A stretch of DNA of 62,024 nucleotides from a virus. Location: positions 1-62,024 of IMG/VR virus record IMGVR_UViG_3300031753_000006. One strand, written 5' to 3'. The notes beneath the pieces are model-generated. The model was not told where the DNA came from and ran no database searches. It worked only from the letters and a program-made list of their open reading frames with translations. The position numbers were made by a program, and so were the translations under genes. Below are positions 15,466 through 23,143 of the stretch, one piece after another; positions within the stretch are counted from its first letter, which is position 1, and each line of letters opens with the position of its first letter.

Positions 15466-15723
15466 ATGGCAGTTAACACCACAGCACCACAAGAACGATT
15501 TGTCTTCGGCCAGTTGGTCGGGCGTTTTTACCCCAGCCTGACTGTTGCAAATGGCGACACTCTGGCTGTACCGCTGATCCGGATTGTGGATATCTCCGCT
15601 CAACCAACAACGGCTGTTTCTGTTGGCACGACCATCGTGCAGAGCGCAACCGGCGCCACGATCACATTTGTTACTGGCGGCTCAGTGACTTTGAACCTCT
15701 GGGTGGTTGGCCGCGAGGGCTAA
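15466..15723 (+). CDS. Small beta-sandwich virion protein, 85 aa
   Basis: AGGAGG 7 nt before ATG. An all-beta Val/Thr-rich chain (MAVNTTAPQERFVFGQLVGR ...) with no charge clusters; probably a head-stabilising or decoration protein made with the previous gene. Followed by a terminator, so it closes the capsid transcription unit. Confidence 0.55.
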   Translation: MAVNTTAPQERFVFGQLVGRFYPSLTVANGDTLAVPLIRIVDISAQPTTAVSVGTTIVQSATGATITFVTGGSVTLNLWVVGREG

Positions 15724-15756
15724 ACACGGATATTGTCCAATTGTCGCACTCCCAAC

Positions 15757-15790
15757 CGGCCCCAAGGATTACCGTCCGAGGGGCCGTTTT
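15757..15790 (+). terminator. Rho-independent-like terminator after head genes
   Basis: A perfect 7-bp stem CGGCCCC (15757-15763) / GGGGCCG (15780-15786) with a 16-nt loop and TTTT at 15787-15790. It lies between the capsid unit and the phosphatase gene and would reduce read-through from the highly expressed capsid genes. Confidence 0.65.
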
Positions 15791-15796
15791 ACTAGG

Positions 15797-15811
15797 TAAA
15801 CTGGTGGCTGT
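15797..15811 (+). promoter_or_regulatory. Near-leaderless -10 box (TAAACT + 9 nt + ATG)
   Basis: TAAACT at 15797-15802, 9 nt before the ATG at 15812 and directly downstream of the terminator, so it would restart transcription for the next unit. No good -35. Confidence 0.5.
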
Positions 15812-16573
15812 ATGGCGAAATCGTCCGCATCGAGGATCCACGAGGTGAAAGTAAGCAGTTCCGGCACAGGTGAACGGTTCCGCGGATCGAGCGATATCCC
15901 ATTGGCGCCGGAAGGAGTCGCCAAGGCCCGCGCGCTCGCTAAGGAGATCGCCAAAAAGGGTGGGTTGGATTACATCTACGCCTCCAAAATGAAGCGAACC
16001 GCGCGCACGGCTGAGATTCTATCCAATGCAACCGGTGCGAAGATCGTCTGGACCGAGGAGTTCGTGGATTGGGCGCTGGGCGGCCTCGAGGGGAAGCCTG
16101 TAAACGACGAAACGATCGCTATTCAGAACGAATTTCTGCTCGATAAGCCTGACACGAAGGTCCTTGGCCGCGGCCCACTGAGTACACGAGACGGCGAGAG
16201 CTTCAATGCCTTCCGAAAGCGCGGTACCAAGTACACTATGGACGACGTCATACCCCGCGCAGAGAAGGAACCAGACGTTCGGCGTGCTTATATCGTGAAT
16301 TTCCGATTTATCAAGCTCGTGAAGGCTTGGATCAAGGCTGGCGCGGACAAAGATGGGTCGATCGACACGGACGAGATGGTGAAATACCTCAAAAACAACG
16401 ATTCGCCGCCTGGATCGATCGCAAAGTTGGTCGTGGGCGAGGGTGACAAGCCAAAACTGCAAGAAATCGACATTTTTGACGTTCCAAAGCTCGATGGCAA
16501 CGTCTTTTTGATCCGGCACTCGACAACGGCGTGGAATAAGCCTGAGAACGACACAAAGGACGACGATGAGTAA
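15812..16573 (+). CDS. Circularly permuted histidine-phosphatase-like protein
   Basis: A 253-residue protein with all blocks of the histidine phosphatase (phosphoglycerate mutase) superfamily in rotated order. It starts with ERFRGSSDIPLAPEGVAKA (21-39) and IYASKMKRTARTAEIL (55-70), normally the second and third blocks. The acid-site region EEFVDWALGGLEGK follows (82-95). The RH signature that normally opens the fold comes last, VFLIRHSTTAWN (231-242; R235, H236). The usual second His ('VVTH' strand) appears as Asn in AYIVNFRF (N163), so activity may be altered or lost. The N-terminus shares MxKSSASR and SGTG with the next protein. It sits among head-neck genes. Confidence 0.7.
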   Translation: MAKSSASRIHEVKVSSSGTGERFRGSSDIPLAPEGVAKARALAKEIAKKGGLDYIYASKMKRTARTAEILSNATGAKIVWTEEFVDWALGGLEGKPVNDETIAIQNEFLLDKPDTKVLGRGPLSTRDGESFNAFRKRGTKYTMDDVIPRAEKEPDVRRAYIVNFRFIKLVKAWIKAGADKDGSIDTDEMVKYLKNNDSPPGSIAKLVVGEGDKPKLQEIDIFDVPKLDGNVFLIRHSTTAWNKPENDTKDDDE

Positions 16574-17006
16574 GAGTTCGGCCAGTCGGCTCACGCAAAT
16601 ACGACCTTCGCGTGCTTCAGGTACGGGACAGGACCCTCGGAAACTGCCTAAAACGTCCGTGCTTTATGCCCACTACAGTGGAGAGGGGTATGATTGCGAC
16701 GATTGTGCGTTTTGGCTGACAGACAACCGATGTATCATCCACAGATCCGATTTAACGGTCAATGACGAGGACAAATGTGGCTTCATGATCCAGGGGAAGC
16801 CAGATACGTTCTGGGGCAAGCCGCACCTGAACCTAGATCCGAAACAGACGGGATTTGTGCGGAATTGGGGCGGTAAAGGGTGTCGCGTCTGCACCTACTA
16901 CAATGTAAGTAGAGACTGTGATAAAGTGGACAAAAACTCGGCTGGAGACGACCCCGGCGAGATCAATCCCGATGCTTGCTGTGCGTTGCAGAAGAAGGTG
17001 AAGTGA
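16566..17006 (+). CDS. Cys-rich double zinc-module protein, 146 aa
   Basis: The start overlaps the phosphatase gene end. The N-terminus MSKSSASRLTQIRPSRASGTG repeats the tag of the previous protein. Two Cys modules follow: CDDCAFW ... RCIIH ... KCGFM (about 44-74) and CRVCTYY ... DC ... CCAL (about 106-141), each apt to bind one zinc or iron. Similar two-module small proteins accompany structural genes in soil phages. It has no enzyme motif; a virion or assembly role is inferred. Confidence 0.6.
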   Translation: MSKSSASRLTQIRPSRASGTGQDPRKLPKTSVLYAHYSGEGYDCDDCAFWLTDNRCIIHRSDLTVNDEDKCGFMIQGKPDTFWGKPHLNLDPKQTGFVRNWGGKGCRVCTYYNVSRDCDKVDKNSAGDDPGEINPDACCALQKKVK

Positions 17007-17194
17007 TGCAAGAGAAGATCATAAAACGGTTCGGGCTTGATCCTAAAACACTGGATTACTCTCGTCCCGGCAGTACTGTGAAAACAGTCGGATACTCTCC
17101 CAGTAAACAGAAGTGGTATGGGTGGAGCCACCGTGCTATCTCTGGGTTTGGGTCTAAACAGAAGGCGCAGTCATTTGCACGATCGGTGTCATAA
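17006..17194 (+). CDS. Small conserved-type protein, 62 aa
   Basis: TGATG overlap with the previous gene, and its own stop overlaps the adaptor start (TAATG). The pattern WYGWSHRAISGFGSKQKAQS near 37-56 is typical of a short phage protein type that carries HRAI.GFG. Basic and soluble. Function unknown. Confidence 0.6.
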   Translation: MQEKIIKRFGLDPKTLDYSRPGSTVKTVGYSPSKQKWYGWSHRAISGFGSKQKAQSFARSVS

Positions 17195-18483
17195 TGGATG
17201 ATTTCAACACACTCTCGCAACGCCTTCTGAGCCGCTGCCCCTCTGCTGGCAAGATTCTGTCCGAGCAGTTGATCAACGATGCGTGGAAGCAACTACAAGC
17301 TCGCCGTGAGTGGTCCTGGCGCCGCGGTCACAATATATTCCAGCCGCCGCCGCTGGTTACCGCTGGCACTGTCACAACGAACAAGGGTACCGGCAACCCA
17401 AACCTTATTACCGGCGTCGGCACCAACTTCACCCAATCGATGGTCGGTCAGCAGATCCGAATCAACGGTCTGAACTTCCCCTATTACGACATCACGGCCG
17501 TTTTGTCGACCACGTCCCTGCTCATCGGCTCGCCCGGTTGGACCGCGCCCGACCTCACAAACGCGGCGTATACGATCCTTCAGATCTACTACCCCGTCCC
17601 GGCCGACTTCGGCTACTTCTACACGATCATCTCAGTCAAGGATGCGTACCGGCTATGGGACACGGTGACCGAGTCCGACCTTATGCTGCTAGACCCGCAA
17701 CGCGCGCAGACCGGCCAAACGTACGGATGTGCCTTCTATGACTATCAACCGATATTTCAGGGAATCGTCAACCCGACAGTTCAGGTATCAGGAACTGGGG
17801 CCGTACCTGTGTCGGGGGCGGTTGCGGCCGGCTACTCGGGTCCGGTACCGTACACATACGTCATCACGATCTCAACCGGCGGTCTACCCGGCGGAGCGCT
17901 CCAATTTACGTGGATTCGATCAGGACAGTCAACGTCTACTGGGCCGATAGCCGTACCGGACAATAATCCGATCACTCTGGCGGACGGGTTGGGCGTTACC
18001 GTGTCCTTCCCGGTGGGCACGTACAACCTCAATGACACGTTCGTGATCAACGCCAACCCTGCGACGGCTGGCGGCAATAGCGGCCAGATGCGGTATGAGT
18101 TGTGGCCCTCTCCATCGCTGAACACACCGACCTCGCCGGTATACCAATATCCATTCATCTACATCAAGCGAGAGTACGATCTGACGATCTCGAATCCGAC
18201 ACTGCCGCCGCTGATGGCTAACCGCGGGGATCTGGTTCTTGAGATGGCACTTGCTCAGTGCGCACGGTTCCCGGGGCCAGACACAGATCACCCTAACCCC
18301 TATTTCAACCTTGCGCTGGCATTACAGCACGAGGCACGGGTGGATCGGATGATGATCGATGCCGAGAGGAATGATGAAGAAGTGGGAGTTAGCCTCGTGA
18401 CTTATAAGGAATATCCATTTTACCCTGCTCCATGGTTAGACGGCTCTTGGCAGCAATCGCACGCTCCGTTCATCAGAGGATAA
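17194..18483 (+). CDS. Head-tail adaptor (neck) protein with inserted Ig-like domain
   Basis: A 429-residue protein whose ends are helical and typical of portal-adaptor proteins: residues 1-45 (TLSQRLLSRCP ... DAWKQLQARREWSWRRG) and about 330-400 (LVLEMALAQCARFP ... LALQHEARVDRM). Between them lie beta-rich segments (55-130 and 185-290) that look like immunoglobulin-like insertions. It would form the ring below the portal in a short-tailed phage. Coupled to the upstream gene by TAATG. Confidence 0.6.
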   Translation: MDDFNTLSQRLLSRCPSAGKILSEQLINDAWKQLQARREWSWRRGHNIFQPPPLVTAGTVTTNKGTGNPNLITGVGTNFTQSMVGQQIRINGLNFPYYDITAVLSTTSLLIGSPGWTAPDLTNAAYTILQIYYPVPADFGYFYTIISVKDAYRLWDTVTESDLMLLDPQRAQTGQTYGCAFYDYQPIFQGIVNPTVQVSGTGAVPVSGAVAAGYSGPVPYTYVITISTGGLPGGALQFTWIRSGQSTSTGPIAVPDNNPITLADGLGVTVSFPVGTYNLNDTFVINANPATAGGNSGQMRYELWPSPSLNTPTSPVYQYPFIYIKREYDLTISNPTLPPLMANRGDLVLEMALAQCARFPGPDTDHPNPYFNLALALQHEARVDRMMIDAERNDEEVGVSLVTYKEYPFYPAPWLDGSWQQSHAPFIRG

Positions 18484-18486
18484 ACC

Positions 18487-18945
18487 ATGCGGCCATCACA
18501 AGCCTGCCTCGATCTTATCAAATCATTCGAGTCTTGCCGCCTCGTGGCGTACCTCGCGCCAGAAAGCAAACCTGGCCGCCCAGTTTGGGCCATTGGCTAC
18601 GGCCACACTTCACCGTCCGTTAAGGAGGGAGATACATGCACGCAAGCACAGGCCGATTCTTGGTTTATCGAAGATTTAAACTCTGCTGTCGATCGTATCG
18701 CCGCCCTGATCACCTACACGCCACTTACACAGGGGCAGTTCGACGCCCTCGTATCCTTCGCGTACAACACGAAATGGGAGGCGTTCAGGACCTCTACCTT
18801 GTTGAAAAAGGTGAATGCGGGCGATATGGCTGGCGCGGCCGAGGAGTTTCCCAAGTGGATCGACTCGGCCCACAAGGTAATGAAAGGACTGATCCGGCGC
18901 CGCAATGCTGAACGAGAGTTGTTCTTGTCCAAGGAGGTCGCGTGA
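18487..18945 (+). CDS. GH24 lysozyme endolysin
   Basis: A 152-residue phage lysozyme. LIKSFESCRLVAYLAPES holds the catalytic Glu (E15), and WAIGYGHT (34-41) is the family signature strand; residues 90-150 form the usual helical lobe. It cleaves the MurNAc-GlcNAc bond of peptidoglycan. Two normal active-site positions differ: the Asp nine residues after the Glu is A24, and the Thr of TIGYGH is A35, with an extra loop PESKPGRPV between. E26 may stand in. No signal peptide, so export needs the holin-like protein of the next gene. Confidence 0.8.
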   Translation: MRPSQACLDLIKSFESCRLVAYLAPESKPGRPVWAIGYGHTSPSVKEGDTCTQAQADSWFIEDLNSAVDRIAALITYTPLTQGQFDALVSFAYNTKWEAFRTSTLLKKVNAGDMAGAAEEFPKWIDSAHKVMKGLIRRRNAERELFLSKEVA

Positions 18946-19226
18946 ACGCTGAGTATGTCCACATCGGCCTAATGGTCGGCCAGTACGTCATCATCCCGTT
19001 CACTATCTGGGCGGCGCGATCGTACAAACAATCGATCATTGATACGTTGAAGGCGCATGTCGATGCGACGATCAAGACGCATGAAGAGGGCGAAGACGGC
19101 AAGTTCACGGAATTGTCAGCGCGCATTGGCAGGATCGAGGAGTTGCTTATTCGGCGAGGGCTGCCGAAGGCGGTGGGCCGGACAGGTCGTGCTGGCGCAA
19201 AACGAACCGGCGGAACCAACGTTTAA
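18942..19226 (+). CDS. Holin-like membrane protein, 94 aa
   Basis: GTG at 18942 overlaps the lysozyme stop and has AGGAGG 5 nt upstream. One membrane span (HIGLMVGQYVIIPFTIWAA, about 7-25) is followed by a long charged helix (KAHVDATIKTHEEGEDGKFT) and a basic Gly/Arg tail. Location next to the endolysin and topology suit a class III-like holin or an inner-membrane spanin subunit. I cannot separate these two roles. Confidence 0.6.
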   Translation: MNAEYVHIGLMVGQYVIIPFTIWAARSYKQSIIDTLKAHVDATIKTHEEGEDGKFTELSARIGRIEELLIRRGLPKAVGRTGRAGAKRTGGTNV

Positions 19227-19372
19227 GCGACCACCAGATCACTTGTCCCGCCACTTGATCGTACATGCCCAACTGATCCACGGGCGTAACTTCCAAGATC
19301 CAGACGTCGCAAAAGACGATGTGTAAAGACCTCGGATTATTGGTACTATACCGAACAAATACACAGTGCCGA
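19227..19372. other. Convergent intergenic gap
   Basis: About 146 bp between the holin-like gene and the end of the minus-strand island. No convincing gene or strong hairpin was found. A minus-strand hydrophobic frame passes through but lacks a start signal. Confidence 0.5.
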
Positions 19373-19573
19373 TCAAGGTTTTCTCACGATAAGCTTCGAG
19401 CCGTTCGATGCCAATCTCTGGATGAAGTTGTACCAGAAGGTCTTCCAGTATCCACTGGTTTCGGCGATCGGCGGGAGGGAGTCCGCAGCCTCGCTGAAGA
19501 CCTTGTAGGCGAAGGCTGAGATCATCGACCATTCGGTCGGCGTCAATTGCGGCAGTTGAAACGGCAGATGCAT
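19373..19573 (-). CDS. Hypothetical protein of minus-strand island, 66 aa
   Basis: Starts MHLPFQLPQLTPTEWSMISA and continues as helices rich in Trp/Tyr/Phe (SGYWKTFWYNFIQRL). It lies antisense inside the plus-strand late block and follows an array of TAAACT boxes. No family recognised. The two island genes may be a small moron. Confidence 0.5.
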   Translation of the reverse strand: MHLPFQLPQLTPTEWSMISAFAYKVFSEAADSLPPIAETSGYWKTFWYNFIQRLASNGSKLIVRKP

Positions 19574-19606
19574 GGTTTAGTGAGTTTAGCCAGTTTAGCA
19601 AGTTTA
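19574..19606 (-). promoter_or_regulatory. Array of TAAACT boxes, 9-bp period
   Basis: On the minus strand the sequence reads TAAACT-tgc-TAAACT-ggc-TAAACT-cac-TAAACC and then ATG (start 19573). Three perfect copies and one variant are phased every 9 bp. The last perfect copy is 9 nt from the start codon, the spacing seen at 5018 and 15797. The first copy contains the TAA stop of the upstream island gene. It could be a multi-start promoter or an operator array. Confidence 0.55.
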
Positions 19607-19792
19607 GGCGGGCGGTGCGGCCGGCTTGGGATTCAGGAAACTGTCAGCGATTGGCATCACCACACGGTTCAACAGATCGATGATCGAAGCAGCGTGCTGC
19701 TGAGAGTTCGGATTCTTGACGAATAGGGACGCAGCCGAAATACCAACGATAAAAACGTCATGCAAAATCTGGTCGATTTCAGGGGTGCTCAT
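19604..19792 (-). CDS. Hypothetical protein of minus-strand island, 62 aa
   Basis: Start at the ATG at 19792 (MSTPEIDQILHDVFIVGISA), set by TATACT exactly 6 nt upstream on the minus strand; an ATG six codons earlier is inside the box and less likely. Helical with a mild hydrophobic segment (VFIVGISAASLFV) and a Pro/Ala tail. No family recognised. Confidence 0.55.
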   Translation of the reverse strand: MSTPEIDQILHDVFIVGISAASLFVKNPNSQQHAASIIDLLNRVVMPIADSFLNPKPAAPPA

Positions 19793-19798
19793 GTCTTC

Positions 19799-19804
19799 AG
19801 TATA
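19799..19804 (-). promoter_or_regulatory. Leaderless -10 box (TATACT + 6 nt + ATG)
   Basis: TATACT on the minus strand, followed by GAAGAC and the ATG of the island gene at 19792. No strong -35 at 17 bp. Confidence 0.55.
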
Positions 19805-19876
19805 CGTCAATCACATCCCAAACTGCTAACCTATTGACAGGAACCCGAATCTGCCGTATAAAGGAGGCACACACCC

Positions 19877-20731
19877 ATGAGGGCTTTGAACTGGCAAGAA
19901 ATTGACCGCTTGCGGGATGGCCTAGTCACACCCAGACTATCCATCAAGCAGCGTGAAGACGACGAGGTGAAATATGTCCATTACGACTTCGACGACCCCA
20001 AGCGATTCCCCAAGCAACCCAACCAGATCGAACTCACGCACCTCACGGATTTGCAGTATGGCAGCAAGGGATTTCAGCGTGATCGGTTTCTCGCTTATCG
20101 GGACTGGATTCTGTCTTCTCCTAATCGCTTTGTCTTTCTCGGGGGCGACCTCATTGACGCCGCCACCATTCTCTCCGTTGCGTCCCCCTACGACAACACT
20201 GAAGAACCCATCGACCAAGTCGACGGAGTTGTCGAACTGCTTGAGCCGCTGGCTGCCAAAGGACGGCTTCTTGGATACGTTGGTGGTAATCACGAGAGAC
20301 GGACAATTAAGACGTTTGGGGATTGTGGACGGACAATCGCTCGAGAACTCAAGGTGCCGTATTCCCGAGGCGTCCAACTGATCGATATCAAGTTCGGCAA
20401 GCATGATCCCCTGAAAGTATCCCTTTGGCACGGAGGTGGATCAGCCCGTACCAAAGGCTCTAAAGCACAGATGATTCATAGGTTCATGAGCCAAGCGGAT
20501 AGTCAAATATACATGGTTGGGCATCTACACGACTGTATAGTTGTGTATGACTGGAGGCAAAAACGGGTCGGCAACCGTATAAAACTACAGAAAATTGTTG
20601 GCGTAATGAGTTCGTCGTTTTTGGGCTACTGGAATCAGTACAGTGAAGTTGCCGCAATGTCGCCCTCTGACACACTCATGGCGCGTATAATCGTTGGGCG
20701 AGACGGCTCATGGGAATTGACGCTAAAATAG
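19877..20731 (+). CDS. Calcineurin-like metallophosphoesterase
   Basis: A 284-residue two-metal phosphoesterase with AAGGAGG 9 nt before ATG. Motifs in order: TDLQYG (D58; the usual second metal His is Gln60), GGDLID (D91), GGNHERR (N138, H139), WHGG (H185) and GHLHD (H216, H218). The fold hydrolyses phosphomono- or diesters; the substrate here is unknown (nucleic acid ends, cyclic nucleotides or dinucleotide signals are all possible). It opens the second half of the late block together with an endonuclease VII and a winged-helix gene. Confidence 0.75.
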   Translation: MRALNWQEIDRLRDGLVTPRLSIKQREDDEVKYVHYDFDDPKRFPKQPNQIELTHLTDLQYGSKGFQRDRFLAYRDWILSSPNRFVFLGGDLIDAATILSVASPYDNTEEPIDQVDGVVELLEPLAAKGRLLGYVGGNHERRTIKTFGDCGRTIARELKVPYSRGVQLIDIKFGKHDPLKVSLWHGGGSARTKGSKAQMIHRFMSQADSQIYMVGHLHDCIVVYDWRQKRVGNRIKLQKIVGVMSSSFLGYWNQYSEVAAMSPSDTLMARIIVGRDGSWELTLK

Positions 20732-20732
20732 T

Positions 20733-21218
20733 ATGCCCAAAACTGTAGAACAGAAGGAGTACATGCGGCAATACCGGATCAAAAACGCCGCTAGGATTAA
20801 GGAACTGCAAGACAAGTATCGTGCCACGCATCCAGAGTACCGGGACAAAGCCGCCCGTCGAGCACGGGAATGGGGAGCCGAAAACAAAGAGCGACGTAGA
20901 TTAGTGGCTCGACAGACCAGAGAGCAGAAAATCAAAGAGGATGAGGATCTGTTTTTCTATCTTCGTAGACGGTCGCGACTAAAGCATTTGTATGGCATAA
21001 CGCCTGAGCAGTATGACGAGATGTTTGACGCACAAAAAGGAGTGTGTGCTATCTGTGAGGCACCTCCGAATAAAAAGCGTCTAAATATAGACCACGACCA
21101 CAAAACTGGTAAAGTTCGAGGATTGCTTTGTGCTCCGTGCAATCGTTGGATTGGTAGAATGGGCGATGACCCAGAACGCATCTTACAGGCTGTTGCGTAT
21201 TTAGAGGCCGCCCGTTGA
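20733..21218 (+). CDS. Recombination endonuclease VII family protein
   Basis: A 161-residue protein with a charged N-terminal helix and a C-terminal His-Me (HNH-like) finger: CAIC (C105, C108), the catalytic strand LNIDHDHKTGKVRGLLC (D120-H123) and CAPCN (C133, C136). Endonuclease VII cuts branched DNA before packaging; single-gene HNH forms can also be homing-type. A TAAAAT box lies 3 nt ahead of the start. It is more A/T-rich than the virion genes, which suggests mobility. Confidence 0.75.
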   Translation: MPKTVEQKEYMRQYRIKNAARIKELQDKYRATHPEYRDKAARRAREWGAENKERRRLVARQTREQKIKEDEDLFFYLRRRSRLKHLYGITPEQYDEMFDAQKGVCAICEAPPNKKRLNIDHDHKTGKVRGLLCAPCNRWIGRMGDDPERILQAVAYLEAAR

Positions 21219-21430
21219 GTGACGTAATCCCCGACGGCGCGATCACAGCTAATGAATATGCCCATCGGTACGGGATCAGTAATACCACGGCCAGAAGCCA
21301 ATTGGAGAATCTGATTGCCGACGGTAAGATGAAGAAAATACACGTTCATGCGACCTTCTTCGTGCCCACTGGTAAAATAGACTCATGCCCTCCTGCGCAG
21401 AATGGGAAGACGAAGAAACCGAAACGGTAA
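21215..21430 (+). CDS. Small winged-helix/HTH protein, 71 aa
   Basis: GTG at 21215 overlaps the endonuclease stop (GTGA). ITANEYAHRYGISNTTARSQ is a helix-turn-helix and DGKMKKIHVHATFFVP the wing, as in MarR/DeoR-type folds. The C-terminus is basic. It could regulate late genes or assist the nuclease encoded just upstream. Confidence 0.6.
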   Translation: MSDVIPDGAITANEYAHRYGISNTTARSQLENLIADGKMKKIHVHATFFVPTGKIDSCPPAQNGKTKKPKR

Positions 21431-21582
21431 TCGACCTATTCTTCCTTTGGGACAACTGCGGGCACGGGCATGCTAAAATCACAACTGAGGTACAACATGG
21501 CCGATCGACCGTCTTTCCCGCCCGACAAAGCACCCAGCGACACAATGGCTGGCATCCACTCGCCCGCCGGTTTCAACGGTAA
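21385..21582 (+). CDS. Possible overlapping protein, 65 aa
   Basis: ATG at 21385 stands exactly 6 nt after TAAAAT (21373-21378), the leaderless layout. The frame starts MPSCAEWEDEETETVIDLFF. It overlaps the end of the winged-helix gene and the start of the next gene, so only the first part may be meaningful, or the box may serve the gene at 21497. Confidence 0.3.
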   Translation: MPSCAEWEDEETETVIDLFFLWDNCGHGHAKITTEVQHGRSTVFPARQSTQRHNGWHPLARRFQR

Positions 21583-21751
21583 GCCCGGTTCCCCCGGCGA
21601 CCGCAAGGCCCCGACGAAGCACTATCCGTCCACTACTGCGATGGTGCCGAAGCGCGCTAATGTGATCGACGGCCCCGGCAAGGGTTGTGGCATCACTGGC
21701 GAGAACGGCAAGAAAAGTTCTGGGTATCAGAAGCCCGGTGGCGGCCAATAA
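21497..21751 (+). CDS. Pro/Gly/Lys-rich basic protein, 84 aa
   Basis: ATG at 21497 with GAGG 7 nt upstream; an earlier in-frame ATG at 21470 lacks a site. Disordered, basic and rich in Pro, Gly and Lys (FNGKPGSPGDRKAPTKHYPS). Resembles the other small basic virion-module proteins here. Function unknown. Confidence 0.55.
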   Translation: MADRPSFPPDKAPSDTMAGIHSPAGFNGKPGSPGDRKAPTKHYPSTTAMVPKRANVIDGPGKGCGITGENGKKSSGYQKPGGGQ

Positions 21752-21775
21752 AATAGGCCATCTCTAACAGCACGA

Positions 21776-21787
21776 TATAATTGAGTC
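21776..21787 (+). promoter_or_regulatory. Leaderless -10 box (TATAAT + 6 nt + GTG)
   Basis: Perfect TATAAT at 21776-21781, then TGAGTC, then the GTG start at 21788. No -35 match at 17 bp. Confidence 0.55.
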
Positions 21788-23143
21788 GTGCCCGGTCCTC
21801 CGCCCTACACTCAGTACACTCTCACAGCTCTGACCACAGAGATCAGCAACCTCCTTGCCGATCCGACGCAGAAGTACTGGACTGTACCGGAGATCCAGTA
21901 CGCCATCCAGGAGGGCATGTATGTCTGGGGTGCGTTGACATCGTACTGGCGTGACAGTTCCCCGTTCAATCTCACTCCGAACGAGGGGATCTACGACCTG
22001 TCAGTCAAACTACCGGCCTTGCGCACAAGATCTTGGACGCTGGGCCAGATGGTCGCCGACATCCAGTACTCTATCCTCGAGGCGCCAAACGGCATTTTGG
22101 GCACTGGGATGTCCGGACAAACGACCGTGACGGCGATCCTGAATGCGATCAATCGAGCGAGAAACCGGTTCATTCTCGACTCTGTGCTGCCGTTCACAGT
22201 TACTTCAATGCCGGTTCTTTTGCCGCCATCTACTGGCGTCGTAACTTTCGCAAACAACATAGGTTACCTGCATCGGGCGGCGTGGAAAGATGGGCCTAGC
22301 GGTACGTGGACAAACCTGTGGCGGCAAGACAATTATTCGGCCGACGCTGGCCTGTACCAATGGGGCACGACCACAGGCACGCCGCGGATCTTCAGTGAGT
22401 CCAATCTGACGCCGCTGGAGTTGCAGCTCATCCCACCGCCAGCCGCTGCTGGAATCCTGCAAACGATCAGCGTCATGTCCACGATGCTTGACCTCACAAA
22501 GTCCGGCACAACGTTCAACATACCGGACGAATGGATCCACGCGATCAAGTGGGGCGCGCTGTCGGAGTTGCTATCGGTCGACTCACTGATCGCCGATCCG
22601 GCTCGTGCTCAATACGCGAACACGAGATACCAGCAGGCCGTGGACTTCGCCAAGAACTCGAAGTCGATTATTCGATTACGGTTTGGCAACACCCCACTGA
22701 TGATCGATACGTTCCAGAGCATCGACGCTGGAGTACCGATGTGGCGCAACCAACAGGGAACTCCACAGATGGCGGGCATCATGTACGATCTAGTGGCCAT
22801 CGTGCCGGGATCGCCGCAGGTTGCGTATACCGTGACTGCCGACGTCGTCCAATCAGCCCCTATCCCGTTGATCGGCACGGACGACATAGATCTCGGCCCA
22901 GAGGACATCGGCCACCTGATTGATTACGTAGTCCACATCCTCACATTCAAGTGCGGCGGTAAAGAGTTCGCGTCCACGTATAGCCGTTACAACGATTTCA
23001 TGGACGCCGTCTCGTTCCGCGGCCAGATCAACAAAGCGCGGATTCAGTACCTCAAGCCGACGATGGAACAGCCGTCGATGGAAGAGGGAGAACGGCCAGA
23101 TGTCTATCAGTTGCAGTCAACTAAGAAGGGAGGCGGCAAATGA
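21788..23143 (+). CDS. Second neck/tail adaptor-type structural protein, 451 aa
   Basis: N-terminal helices (LLADPTQKYWTVPEIQYAIQ, WGALTSYWR) repeat the general pattern of the first adaptor. A beta-rich middle and a helical C-terminal part (IGHLIDYVVHILTFKCGG ... MDAVSFRGQINKARI) follow. Such proteins connect the neck to the tail hub. GTG start set by the leaderless TATAAT box. No enzyme motif. Confidence 0.5.
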   Translation: MPGPPPYTQYTLTALTTEISNLLADPTQKYWTVPEIQYAIQEGMYVWGALTSYWRDSSPFNLTPNEGIYDLSVKLPALRTRSWTLGQMVADIQYSILEAPNGILGTGMSGQTTVTAILNAINRARNRFILDSVLPFTVTSMPVLLPPSTGVVTFANNIGYLHRAAWKDGPSGTWTNLWRQDNYSADAGLYQWGTTTGTPRIFSESNLTPLELQLIPPPAAAGILQTISVMSTMLDLTKSGTTFNIPDEWIHAIKWGALSELLSVDSLIADPARAQYANTRYQQAVDFAKNSKSIIRLRFGNTPLMIDTFQSIDAGVPMWRNQQGTPQMAGIMYDLVAIVPGSPQVAYTVTADVVQSAPIPLIGTDDIDLGPEDIGHLIDYVVHILTFKCGGKEFASTYSRYNDFMDAVSFRGQINKARIQYLKPTMEQPSMEEGERPDVYQLQSTKKGGGK

